From the NCBI GenBank assembly GCA_002353825.1, contig DEKJ01000035.1, positions 20,924 through 84,923 on the forward strand: a stretch of 64,000 bases of DNA. Reading direction: 5' to 3'. The stretch is from Prevotella sp. UBA2725. GTDB lineage: Bacteria > Bacteroidota > Bacteroidia > Bacteroidales > Bacteroidaceae. The notes beneath the pieces are model-generated. The model had not been told where the DNA came from. It searched no databases and saw nothing but the letters and a program-made list of their open reading frames with translations. The translations under genes and the position numbers were made by a program. Positions 1 through 8,395 of the stretch are shown here, in pieces (position 1 is the first letter of the stretch; each line of letters begins with the position of its first letter).

Positions 1-79
1 TATGACGTAAGGCTCCGATAAGCCAGCGGTGCATGAAGCCTGTTCCGAAAGTTGTACCTTCCCACGCTTGTTCTGCCAT
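1..79 (-). CDS. Partial acyltransferase-like protein, N-terminus only
   Basis: Only the first 26 codons lie in the window; the gene runs off the left edge. The start ATG follows a purine-rich ribosome site (agaagag), and the gene begins 48 nt after the stop of the methyltransferase gene. The visible peptide starts MAEQAWEGTTFGTG and has the W-x-G-T-x-G pattern followed by a hydrophobic stretch (MHRWLIGAL). That pattern is typical of the N-terminus of LpxL/HtrB-like lysophospholipid acyltransferases of Bacteroidetes. Such acyltransferases sit next to methyltransferases in aryl-polyene/flexirubin-type clusters, which fits the neighbour. The coding call is fairly safe; the function is an inference from a short fragment. 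Confidence 0.5.
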   Translation of the reverse strand, partial: MAEQAWEGTTFGTGFMHRWLIGALRH

Positions 80-127
80 AAACTCTTCTTGTTCTCTTTT
101 ATTGATTATTTTTGTATTGCTTAAGTC

Positions 128-1234
128 CTATGCTTTTTTCTTAACTACAAGGATTGAGTGACCTTGACCAAGATGATCATGAATTTGTTCAACTTCGAGT
201 CCTGCCTCATCAATGCATTTCTCCATGTCCTCAGTATTGTACATCTTTGAATTGCCGTTAGCCAATGCAGCAAAGTAAAGACTTGTCATTGTAAGGCACA
301 ATGTAGCCGGTTCAAACTTTTGACGGTCCCACAATGTCTCCATTATGTAAATGCGTGTATTATTGGTCATTGCAACCCGCGCACGCCTGAGGATGCTCAC
401 GATCTGCTCCATGCTGAAACAATCTAGGAACTGACTCATCCAAATAGCATCAGGGCCCTCAACTGTTTTAGGGAACGACTGATTTTCATCAAGTAGATTA
501 ATACCGTAGCCTTTGATACGCTCATGCCCTGGCTGATCTTTGACATTCTCCTTCATCATCGCAATTTGTTGCGGAAGGTCGAGAACGGTTATCTGAGCCT
601 CAGAACTGTAGCTAACGCAATGAAGGGCCCATTTGCCTGTGTTTCCTCCAACATCGTAGAGGGTACGGACATGATGCTCGTCAAACACAATACGAAGTGC
701 ATCAGGGAAAGACGACTCACTGTAAAAATGATCGAAACCGAACCAACTTTTCTGCACGTCTTTAGGAAGGCTTGAGAGGCCTTCATAAATCGTGGGCCAT
801 GAACCGAAGTGGCGCAAGCCCACGGGCTTGCCTTCTTTTAATGACTCCTCAAGGTGAAACCAACCTTCATAGTTGACGTCATGATTGAAATCTATATTGA
901 CACGTGTTGCCGGATCATTGAGAAGGAACCATCCTGTTTTAGACAAAGAAAAACGGTTTGTGTCTGGGTCAACGAGCACTGTGCCGATACTTAAAGATGC
1001 TTCTAACAAGCATTTAATAGCATAATCGGACAAATGAGTTTTACTGACGATCTCTGCTCGTGTTATGCCTTTGTCGCTGTCTCTGAGAAAGTCCAAAATT
1101 CCCCACTTCACCATTAACCGGGAAGCCTGAAAGATAGCAGGCCCCCAAGCAATGTACTCAGCTAATCGCTGAGCCTCTCGCGCAGTCATATGCTCAGAGG
1201 TATATTTTTCTATTAATGATTCAGATAAATACAT
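128..1234 (-). CDS. SAM-dependent O-methyltransferase (winged-helix plus class I fold)
   Basis: The protein has an N-terminal winged-helix dimerization region (about residues 15-100, including LDFLRDSDKGITRAEI) and a class I methyltransferase domain. Its SAM-binding glycine loop reads YDVGGNTGKWAL, followed by the acidic position TVLDLP. The C-terminal part IYIMETLWD then YFAALANGNSKMY matches plant-type/DarM-like O-methyltransferases. The reading frame opens at 1282, but that start would overlap the upstream gene by 32 nt. The methionine at 1234 (MYLSESLIEKY) gives a 368-residue protein with a 16-nt gap and is preferred. The gene is probably co-transcribed with the next gene, which starts at 79. 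The pairing with an acyltransferase suggests an aryl-polyene or related aromatic lipid pathway (inference). Confidence 0.85.
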   Translation of the reverse strand: MYLSESLIEKYTSEHMTAREAQRLAEYIAWGPAIFQASRLMVKWGILDFLRDSDKGITRAEIVSKTHLSDYAIKCLLEASLSIGTVLVDPDTNRFSLSKTGWFLLNDPATRVNIDFNHDVNYEGWFHLEESLKEGKPVGLRHFGSWPTIYEGLSSLPKDVQKSWFGFDHFYSESSFPDALRIVFDEHHVRTLYDVGGNTGKWALHCVSYSSEAQITVLDLPQQIAMMKENVKDQPGHERIKGYGINLLDENQSFPKTVEGPDAIWMSQFLDCFSMEQIVSILRRARVAMTNNTRIYIMETLWDRQKFEPATLCLTMTSLYFAALANGNSKMYNTEDMEKCIDEAGLEVEQIHDHLGQGHSILVVKKKA

Positions 1235-1250
1235 GAAAAGTAAAACATGA

Positions 1251-1832
1251 TTATTCGATTCCAACCTTGGAGAGGACACCATCTATACGATCGCGCACTG
1301 TAGGGTCATAGCCAAGTCCTTTGCAAACAACCTTGCCAAACTTTTTGCCTGCACTCTTCATGCCGTCGCCCCAAAGATTGGACATAGAGCCCAATGTACC
1401 GCCCTTACCATTGACTACAAACTCTGCCATCACTTTTCCAGACGCAGTTTCCACAAATGTACACTCAATGGTGTTGTCTCCTTTGCGAGTGATGTTACCT
1501 GGGCGGATATACACTGTATATTTACGCCCTTTATCGTTTGATAAAAACAATCCTACATTCTCCAATTGCTTGTTAGCATTCGAAATAAAGTCGTTAATCC
1601 TTGGCTTGAGCTCATTTTCATATTCATTCTTGGCATTATATTCAGGCTGCTCCGTTTGACGAACCTCAAGCCAGTTTTTAGGTGAAAAGCCGGCAATCGT
1701 AAGATTCTTCCAGTCTACTACATAGCTCACACCTTGCTCTCCTTTGAGGAAAGCAAAAGAAACCTTGTCTGCACCCCATATTGAAATAGTGGCAATAAAG
1801 CACATCATGAGCAAAAGCATTGCTTTTTTCAT
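1251..1832 (-). CDS. Exported hypothetical protein
   Basis: The protein is about 193 residues from the chosen start MKKAMLLLMMCF, which opens a clear signal peptide (hydrophobic core ending near SIWGA). An upstream in-frame extension to 1922 exists but would put an unlikely cytoplasmic tail before the signal peptide. The mature part has an alternating beta-rich pattern with VYIRPGNITRKGDNTIECTFVE in the middle, a glycine-rich GGTLGSMSNLWGDGMKSAGKKFG segment and a conserved-looking C-terminus. It resembles small periplasmic proteins of Bacteroidetes, but I do not recognise a named family. A minus-strand promoter lies about 100 nt upstream. The methyltransferase gene follows 16 nt downstream, so they may share a transcript. 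Confidence 0.75.
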   Translation of the reverse strand: MKKAMLLLMMCFIATISIWGADKVSFAFLKGEQGVSYVVDWKNLTIAGFSPKNWLEVRQTEQPEYNAKNEYENELKPRINDFISNANKQLENVGLFLSNDKGRKYTVYIRPGNITRKGDNTIECTFVETASGKVMAEFVVNGKGGTLGSMSNLWGDGMKSAGKKFGKVVCKGLGYDPTVRDRIDGVLSKVGIE

Positions 1833-1928
1833 GCTGACCGTTCTGTTAACTTCTCTCATATCTGTAATTTTTGTATGGATATTCATTATGTTTTTCTTTT
1901 TGTAGATTTCAAAAATCCACATTTAGTG

Positions 1929-1959
1929 CAAAGTTAAGACTTTTAGCTGAAAAGACAAA
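1929..1959 (-). promoter_or_regulatory. Bacteroidetes-type promoter for the exported protein
   Basis: Read on the minus strand, TTTG (1956-1959) is followed after 19 nt by TAACTTTG (1929-1936). This fits the TTTG/TAnnTTTG pattern of the Bacteroidetes primary sigma factor. It is back to back with the plus-strand promoter at 1987-2018. Confidence 0.7.
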
Positions 1960-1986
1960 GATTTTTTGAAGTTTTAGAGATTTCCT

Positions 1987-2018
1987 TTTGAATAATTATC
2001 ATGAAAATCTTATCTTTG
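1987..2018 (+). promoter_or_regulatory. Bacteroidetes-type promoter for the KDQYGH-repeat gene
   Basis: TTTG (1987-1990), a 20-nt spacer and TATCTTTG (2011-2018) match the Bacteroidetes consensus. Transcription would begin near 2025, giving a 5' leader of about 40 nt before the ATG at 2067. Confidence 0.75.
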
Positions 2019-2066
2019 CAAAAAAGTTCAACGTGGGAATATTCCTACAAATAAAATATACGAATT

Positions 2067-2495
2067 ATGAAAGGGTTTGTAATCATCGCGATGCTTGCTT
2101 TATCATCTTTGGCAACATTTGCTCAAAGTAACAAAACTGTTGAGACTCAGAAAGATCAATATGGTCATATCACTGGTACTGCTACTACGATTACAGATAG
2201 TCGTGGCAATCAGAAGACTGTTTATAAGGATCAGTATGGCCATATTACAGGTACAAGTGAAGCCCGGCCAACCTTCGGTGGAAGAGTTCAGACGACATAC
2301 AAAGATCAATATGGGCATATCAAGGGTTCAAGCGAGACCCGTTCTTCTTATGGGAACCGCAGCATAACTACTTATAAAGATCAGTATGGTCACATTACAG
2401 GTTCAAGCGAGACTCGAACTAATAATTTAGGAAAGTCCACTACAACCTACAAAGACAAATATGGACATATAAAGGGCACTAGCAATACGCATTGA
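2067..2495 (+). CDS. Secreted KDQYGHI tandem-repeat protein
   Basis: This is a 142-residue protein with a signal peptide (MKGFVIIAMLALSSLATFAQ). The mature chain is almost entirely five copies of a 25-residue unit. Each unit begins K-D-Q-Y-G-H-I-(T/K)-G-(T/S) and ends in T-T-Y or T-V-Y; the last copy is partial. The invariant core is YGHI.G, while the linker between cores varies freely (TATTITDSRGNQ, SEARPTFGGRVQ and so on). The pattern suggests a repetitive beta structure, somewhat like YD- or MORN-type repeats. I do not recognise the family. It is monocistronic, between its own promoter and a strong hairpin terminator. Its function is unknown; a surface or periplasmic role follows from the signal peptide. 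Confidence 0.85.
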   Translation: MKGFVIIAMLALSSLATFAQSNKTVETQKDQYGHITGTATTITDSRGNQKTVYKDQYGHITGTSEARPTFGGRVQTTYKDQYGHIKGSSETRSSYGNRSITTYKDQYGHITGSSETRTNNLGKSTTTYKDKYGHIKGTSNTH

Positions 2496-2531
2496 TTGCG
2501 ATAAAGCAAGAATCGTTTTGCGATTCAACAG

Positions 2532-2570
2532 AAAAGGCAAGTCGATTTAATCGTAGTCGACTTGCCTTTT
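2532..2570. terminator. Bidirectional intrinsic terminator
   Basis: A perfect 14-bp stem (AAAAGGCAAGTCGA at 2532-2545 and its complement at 2557-2570) has an 11-nt loop. A-rich and T-rich ends make it usable from both sides. It separates the convergent repeat-protein gene and the AlbA_2 gene. Confidence 0.85.
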
Positions 2571-2593
2571 CACTTAAATCGCTGTGCGATTCC

Positions 2594-5500
2594 TTATGAA
2601 ATGCCGCAACGTTTCAAACAGTCTTTTACGTCCTTTGGACTCGTCTTCAAAGGCTGTCCCAGTGTCGTGTCGCTTCGGTTTAATATTCCGCTTAGGAATG
2701 ACTGTTCGTTGCCAGGTGCAATTTCATAGGCTAGAGTTTCCTTCGAGATGCCCTCTTTCCACAGTCGCTGACCTTTATCCTGCAATCTGCCAGACTCTAT
2801 GTTTGAAAGGGCATCAACCCTTACCATGATGCGACCTTTAGAATTATCTTCCTTATTGACACTTATCAAAGCGTCATCATCTGTAGCTATGGTCGCAAAG
2901 AGAAGTTTTGCTCCTGTAAAGCGAAGATACTCGCGATAATCAACGAAGCGTAAAAGTTCTCGCACAGGAACTTTATTGACGGTACCATCGTCATAACCTA
3001 AAATAAGGTTGCCGTCTTGTGCCTCTTCATCATATATAGCAAGGGTCAATTCCGTACTTTCATCATAGTCGTAATCGGATATCTTGCTGAATTTTCCGTT
3101 GGGAAGGAACTTGAAGAATGCTACAGAAGGTCTGTAATCACCACAACCATCATCAATAAGAGAGTTCGTTCTACACGTACTCGTACTTATTTTCTCAATC
3201 GGGCTTGACTTAGTGGAGACATTGCTTGTACTGATCGTAGCCTCAACTTTGTTTAAGTTATGATTAGGATCAGATGGCTTGCTCAAATTGAGATGAAATG
3301 ATTCTTCTGCTTGCATCCGCTGAAGCTTTTCCTTACGCCTGACGTTATATGCATCGAAGTCCTGCTTTGAAAGATAGCGCTTGCCATTATCCTGACGGAA
3401 ATACCAAACGCCATACAGACTGACACCTTCCGGACAAGGCTCAATATCTATCTCTAAGACATACTTACCACTCTTCTCACCTATGTCCCATTTCGAATGA
3501 ATGAAGGTTGTAGCATAGTTGCCAAAACGAATGGCGCATTGGTCAAGAATATAGCGCTGATATTTATCACGATCTCCATTGAACTCCTTGTACTCTAGGT
3601 CGTTTTCGACTCCAATACCAGCACCACTGTTGTTTGCGCCGATATAAACCGTGCCACCATAGGCATTGAGGAAAGAAGCTATAGCCTCAAGGACGTTGTC
3701 AGTACGAAGCCTTAGCTCTGGGCGCATATGATTGCCAGATGGATAGACAAGAGATTCCTTGTATTCTACCTTGTCAGTCTCTATGCCTAAGCCATAGGTG
3801 TCAAGGTTTGACTCATAACCTTTAAGATTAAGGTTGTCTTTGATACGATTGAAAATATCATTGGCCTGGCGGTCCATATTGTTTTCTTTCAGGATATTGT
3901 AGGCCATGACCAGGGAAGCTAACTTCTGAGTTGTACCGTCCTCCATACTGCGACATCGCCATAGCTCATCATCGTGACCGCGATAGCCTAAATAGCTCAC
4001 GATACGCAATTGGTGGAATTTTTCTGACATGGAAGTATCGGTTCCAAAAAGGTCTGGAGATGTGTTTTCCAAACTGTCGAGGCGATCAGAATCAATATGA
4101 TCATTAACCGCAAAGTCGTAGAGAAGATAAATCAGTTCCAAACGTCCACGGTAATAGTTTGCTTGTGACTCCCAGCCTATCAAACGGCATAAGACACGTG
4201 AAAAAGCTAAATAGTTGTAAGAGCGTACATAATCGTCATCCGTAAATGCCATTCGGTCTAAAATTCGGATAATTTCTTTAACATATGACACGTCAAGAAT
4301 GCGGTCGCTATTTTCAAAGTCATCTTTTACAATTTTGGAATCGCTTTTGTCTTCTTGTGGCTCTGTAGAATTATCTCCTCCTTCATCAGCATAGGCATAG
4401 TTTAACATGAGGTTGTGAAAAGCTTTGGCTAAATTCACAGGTTCCCCAATAGCCCGACCATCCACAGAGCAAAACAAATGGAAGGTGCCGGAGGCTGTAT
4501 TTTGATAGGTGGCTTTTACTAAGTCGCCAATATTATAATCTTCATCACAAGAGCCGGCTAAGCTGACGCTTTCTCCATCGGGTGTAACAGCAGGGACAGG
4601 AATACGATGTTCTCCTCTATCCATAGCTTTTCCTAATGAGCAAATAACCTCATCTCCAGGAGAGTATAGCTCTTCGCTCACATAACGCTTTATCGTATTC
4701 TGCATGGAGAAATGGAACTTTCCATCCGTATCCATGTCTATTATCTCGGCTTCCATGCTTAGCATCTTTCCCATGTCATCAGTGAACATCCATGGTTCAA
4801 GATGATGTATATAGCTCACAATGTCTTCTCCATAAAGGTAGCCACTCTCCTCTTTATCACCCTGAATGATACAATAAGCTTTTGACTTATTCTCATCTAT
4901 AAACTCCACTCTTGTGATCTTGATCGTGACATGATCACCGATATTGTGTCTTATCTCTTTGGTTGTTGTAACAGAATCTTCATTGCTAACAGTTTGTTTT
5001 TGCTCAAAGAATACATGCTCAATATCATCCCAAAGATTTTTACAATCTCTGACCGTTACTTTGCCAGATATCGGCCGGATCCATCTTCTATCTGCATATA
5101 CTTGGAGGTTTTCCCACAACTTAAGGTTCTCAGGAAGTACAGTCTTCTCTTTCGCATTGCCTGAGAATAGGCTGATGCCTTCGGGAGATAGTACAAGACG
5201 ATTGTTGCCACAGATAAAACTGTTTTGTGTGTCAATAGGCCACTTGTCAGCCAATGACTTGTAAGTTTTTAGAAGGAATGTAACCTTATTGCTCGCTGTA
5301 TCTGTGAGTTGATAAAAGGGACGAAAATATTTACTTCCAGTTAGATAGTTGAGAGCAAGTGTAAGCACTTGATGATTATTGTATTCTTCCTTATAAGTAG
5401 AAAGAACACACAGGCGGGAAAAATTCAAACGTTCATCCGGTAGAGTGGAATCAAGGTTATCCTTGTTGTCGGCAAGAAGCAAAAGAATGGTGATAGCTTG

Positions 5501-6352
5501 GATCAGACTATTTACTAATTCTTCATTGTCTTCCTGTCGATCAACCTTAAGAACATTCTCCTCTATATATAGGTTAAGAACTTTTATTAATGTGCTCTTG
5601 AATGGTTCCTTGATCCATATTTCTAAAGGCCAACGTCGGATAATGTCAAACAGGCGTGTGACTGTAGCCGTCATCAATGATGGATCATCGAGTAACAGAC
5701 ACGACATAATATTGAAGTTTTTTGCAGGATGGTAGACATAACCTGTTTTATCCAGTTTGTTGAGTATACCTTCAAGAAAATCCTTGCCTTTCTTTTCTTC
5801 TAAGAGTTTATCGGCTTCAATATAATAGGTCAATAATTCGATTAATGTAGTTAACCTTTGCTGATAAACTTCGCGTTCAAATTCATTGCAAAGACTCAGA
5901 AAATCAGATTCCTCCATAAACTTGGTACAATCTTCACGAACTATGTCTAAGTCTTGCTTCTGAGTTTCTAAAGTACTTATCCATTTACGACATTCACTCT
6001 CGAAAGACTTATCATCTACCTCATTCATCGTCAAGAGGTCAGTAAAGTCTTTTGTATCCCAATCTCGAGCAATTATACAAATGATGTTATCAATCTTTTC
6101 AGGACTCAGCCGGCTTATATTGCTATATTCATCAGCATCCACTAATTCAATCTTGGGTCGCAATTGTGTATTGGCTGTTACAAGGCATCGTACCTCTTGA
6201 CCTTTATTAAGTCGAAGCCCATTTGTATGTTGGAGATAGACTCGAAGCCCCGATTCATCCACTAACTCACAATAGTCTTGATGAATGGCCCTAATTTTGA
6301 ATAAGTAGGTCTTGCCTACTTCATAGGTAATCTCATTCTTCACTTCTGTCAT
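2594..6352 (-). CDS. Giant AlbA_2 (Schlafen-type) domain protein
   Basis: This is a 1252-residue cytoplasmic protein with no signal peptide. The N-terminus (about 7-70: VGKTYLFKIRAIHQDYCELVDESG) and a central part (about 455-560) look like S1/OB-type beta barrels; this is a tentative reading. Residues about 870-1010 contain an AlbA_2 domain: VEYKESL, then AIASFLNAYGGTVYIGANN with GAGIGVENDL, the typical (E)xKxS and GG-x-(I/V)-Y-I-G features of Schlafen-like divergent AAA/nucleic-acid-binding domains. A further C-terminal region of about 180 residues is unassigned. AlbA_2 proteins act in nucleic-acid binding, regulation and sometimes antiviral defence. The gene lies 26 nt downstream of a DUF5020 pseudogene and converges on the terminator at 2532-2570. 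The specific role is unknown. Confidence 0.85.
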   Translation of the reverse strand: MTEVKNEITYEVGKTYLFKIRAIHQDYCELVDESGLRVYLQHTNGLRLNKGQEVRCLVTANTQLRPKIELVDADEYSNISRLSPEKIDNIICIIARDWDTKDFTDLLTMNEVDDKSFESECRKWISTLETQKQDLDIVREDCTKFMEESDFLSLCNEFEREVYQQRLTTLIELLTYYIEADKLLEEKKGKDFLEGILNKLDKTGYVYHPAKNFNIMSCLLLDDPSLMTATVTRLFDIIRRWPLEIWIKEPFKSTLIKVLNLYIEENVLKVDRQEDNEELVNSLIQAITILLLLADNKDNLDSTLPDERLNFSRLCVLSTYKEEYNNHQVLTLALNYLTGSKYFRPFYQLTDTASNKVTFLLKTYKSLADKWPIDTQNSFICGNNRLVLSPEGISLFSGNAKEKTVLPENLKLWENLQVYADRRWIRPISGKVTVRDCKNLWDDIEHVFFEQKQTVSNEDSVTTTKEIRHNIGDHVTIKITRVEFIDENKSKAYCIIQGDKEESGYLYGEDIVSYIHHLEPWMFTDDMGKMLSMEAEIIDMDTDGKFHFSMQNTIKRYVSEELYSPGDEVICSLGKAMDRGEHRIPVPAVTPDGESVSLAGSCDEDYNIGDLVKATYQNTASGTFHLFCSVDGRAIGEPVNLAKAFHNLMLNYAYADEGGDNSTEPQEDKSDSKIVKDDFENSDRILDVSYVKEIIRILDRMAFTDDDYVRSYNYLAFSRVLCRLIGWESQANYYRGRLELIYLLYDFAVNDHIDSDRLDSLENTSPDLFGTDTSMSEKFHQLRIVSYLGYRGHDDELWRCRSMEDGTTQKLASLVMAYNILKENNMDRQANDIFNRIKDNLNLKGYESNLDTYGLGIETDKVEYKESLVYPSGNHMRPELRLRTDNVLEAIASFLNAYGGTVYIGANNSGAGIGVENDLEYKEFNGDRDKYQRYILDQCAIRFGNYATTFIHSKWDIGEKSGKYVLEIDIEPCPEGVSLYGVWYFRQDNGKRYLSKQDFDAYNVRRKEKLQRMQAEESFHLNLSKPSDPNHNLNKVEATISTSNVSTKSSPIEKISTSTCRTNSLIDDGCGDYRPSVAFFKFLPNGKFSKISDYDYDESTELTLAIYDEEAQDGNLILGYDDGTVNKVPVRELLRFVDYREYLRFTGAKLLFATIATDDDALISVNKEDNSKGRIMVRVDALSNIESGRLQDKGQRLWKEGISKETLAYEIAPGNEQSFLSGILNRSDTTLGQPLKTSPKDVKDCLKRCGIS

Positions 6353-6378
6353 ATTTGTCGCTTTTAAATTAATTTTCG

Positions 6379-6942
6379 TTATTTAAAAAGTCCATTTCGC
6401 AGCAATGGTTGGGATAGCATAGAAACGGTTGTGCTACAGACCTCTGTCAGCTGTACACTGTTGTAAGGACGGAGGGCACGGTGGTGATTAGAGAAATAAT
6501 ATTTACAAAGTAGCTGTACGCTGAAAGTCTTTCGATAATTTTTAGAATGCCAATTCCATGCATCTCTGGCAAGGACAGCATGCTGATAGCGATTGCCATA
6601 GTAACTGTTGTCAGTCTCGCCAGTTTCTGCACCACCATTATATTCGACATGAGCAGCGAACTGTTTGTTTTTCGTAATGTTAAATTCTCGTGAGATTTCC
6701 CAGTAAGAGCCTTTCACACCGTCATTCTTGTAATCGATGTCTATAAAGAAATAGGTGGAGCCCCATGTATTAGGCTTGAACATTTCAACAGTAGTTGTGA
6801 CGCTCTGGCGGGGTGTCAGATCATTGTATAGTGAGTGTCCTAAGTCATAGTGCACCTGTATATTCTGACTGTGGATACCCATGATTGGGAAGAGTGTGAG
6901 GAAACGCAGTGATGCAGTTCTCATGGATGATTTGTGATTCAT
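6379..6942 (-). pseudogene. DUF5020-like outer-membrane protein with internal deletion
   Basis: The open part (187 codons) has a signal peptide, then IQVHYDLGHSLYN and Tsx-like beta strands (TTTVEMFKPNTWGSTYFFIDIDYK), as in DUF5020 family proteins. After PYNSVQLTEV the frame runs into an atypical tail and stops. A neighbouring frame of the same DNA encodes HNRFYAIPTIAAKWTF followed by a stop at 6383-6385, the kind of ending expected for this family. The stretch that should separate these two pieces (tens of residues) is missing. The simplest reading is an internal deletion that also shifted the frame. A minus-strand TATCTTTG element (6991-6998) could still drive transcription. Confidence 0.7.
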
Positions 6943-7075
6943 GATGGTTTTCTATGAGATAATCTAATAAAATATTATGCTAGTCGTGTGCAAAGATAAG
7001 AAAAAATAAATAAAATCTCATATTTTCGTCCTTTTTTGCTAATTTTGCATCATTATTAGCGATGAACTAACTTTC

Positions 7076-8052
7076 ATGGAAAAAACAGGAAAAGACTTGA
7101 TATACGGTTTGAATGACCGTCCGCCAATAAGGGAAGCGCTCTTTGCCGCTCTGCAGCACTTACTGGCAGTGTTTGCTGCCATAATCACTCCACCACTTAT
7201 CATCAGTTCAGCCCTTCGTTTCGATCTAGAGACAACGGGGTTCCTCGTATCAATGTCTCTGTTCGTTTCTGGCATCGCTACCTTCATTCAATGCCATCGT
7301 TTTGGACCTTTTGGCACAGGACTGTTATGCATCCAAGGTACTTCCTTTTCATTTATTTGTCCAATCATTGGGGCGGGCATGCTTGGAATGGTGAACGGGA
7401 AAATGGATGTATCTCTTCGATTGAGCTATATATTCGGAGGATGTCTAGTGGCATCTGTCGTAGAGATGCTTATCAGCCGTCTCCTGCCCTATACGAGAAA
7501 GATCATCACACCACTTGTGTCAGGAATTGTTGTCACACTCATTGGGTTGTGTCTGATCAAAGCCGGTATCAGCTCCTGTGGGGGCGGGCAGGCCGCTATC
7601 GACGATGGTACCTTCGGGTCAATGAAATATCTTGGTCTTGCCTTTCTCGTTCTTTTGACAATCGTCTTTTTCAACCGCCTGAATAACCAGTATCTGCGTA
7701 TGGGATCCATCGTCATAGGATTGATAGTCGGTTGTAGGTGGCCTATTTCCTTGGTATGATGGATTTCTCCTCGCTAAAGTTAACAAGTCACATCAATGTC
7801 CCAATATCCTTTAAATACGGACTGCGTTTTGACATTGGTACTATCATTGGCTTAGGACTTATATGCCTAGTTACGGCCGTGGAAGCTTTCGGTGATATAA
7901 CCGCTAATTCACTTATCTCCGGGGAGCCTGTAGAGGGAGAGAGGTTTATGAAACGTGCACAAGGAGGTATTCTCGCCGATGGTTTCAACTCGCTACTTGC
8001 TGCTGCTATTATCGATTCGCTCGATAATTGTGAGATAAAACTGAGGGACTAG
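7076..8052 (+). pseudogene. NCS2-family xanthine/uracil permease, frameshifted and 3'-truncated
   Basis: The first frame (7076-7759) encodes a typical NCS2 start: YGLNDRPPIREALFAALQHLLAVFAAIITPPLI, then FGTGLLCIQGTSFSFICPIIG and several membrane helices to VIGLIVG. There a one-nucleotide loss near 7730-7740 shifts the frame. The family sequence resumes as AYFLGMMDFSSLKL (7741 onward) and continues through VTAVEAFGDITANS and GGILADGFNSLLAA. The protein then diverges and stops at 8052, about 100 residues short of family length (usually 430-460). The gene therefore has at least two lesions, and the truncated end faces the tRNA-Ser/integrase junction. A TAATTTTG element at 7040-7047 may be the old promoter. 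Confidence 0.85.
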
Positions 8053-8101
8053 ATAGAAAGTTAATAAAATATAATTATTAGATATATTTCCTCTTCGACC
8101 A

Positions 8102-8131
8102 TTGTATATTCAATATTTTTGTCTACCTTTG
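8102..8131 (+). promoter_or_regulatory. Promoter of tRNA-Ser
   Basis: TTG (8102-8104), a 19-nt spacer and TACCTTTG (8124-8131) match the Bacteroidetes consensus, about 37 nt before the mature 5' end of the tRNA. Confidence 0.7.
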
Positions 8132-8168
8132 CACTCGCTTACGAAAAGCAAGGTACAACAATACCATT

Positions 8169-8253
8169 GGAGAGATGGTAGAGTGGTCGATTACAACGGT
8201 CTTGAAAACCGTCGTACCGAGAGGTACCGGGGGTTCGAATCCCTCTCTCTCCG
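8169..8253 (+). tRNA. tRNA-Ser (anticodon UGA)
   Basis: The acceptor arms GGAGAGA (8169-8175) and TCTCTCC (8246-8252) pair fully. The anticodon loop is CTTGAAA, giving UGA. A class II variable arm (TACCGAGAGGTA) and the TΨC segment GGGTTCGAATCCC are present. CCA is not encoded. The integrase gene begins 142 nt downstream in the same direction, so the 3' end of this tRNA is the likely attachment site of the element to its right. Confidence 0.95.
8236..8253 (+). other. Putative attL (3' end of tRNA-Ser)
   Basis: Tyrosine-integrase elements commonly recombine at the TΨC arm/3' end of a tRNA, and an integrase follows directly. I could not find by eye a second copy of this 3' end elsewhere in the window, so the right attachment site is unproven or lies outside. 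Confidence 0.35.
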
Positions 8254-8395
8254 CTGAGTCAGCGTAACGGGTTGTAAATCAACAAGTTACGCTGATTTTC
8301 GTTCAATCAATGGACGCACTCTGGACGCGAAAGTTCGCCATGTTGAATCAGCATCTTTAATCCTCAGATCTCGAGGCAATAAAAGATGTTAAAAA

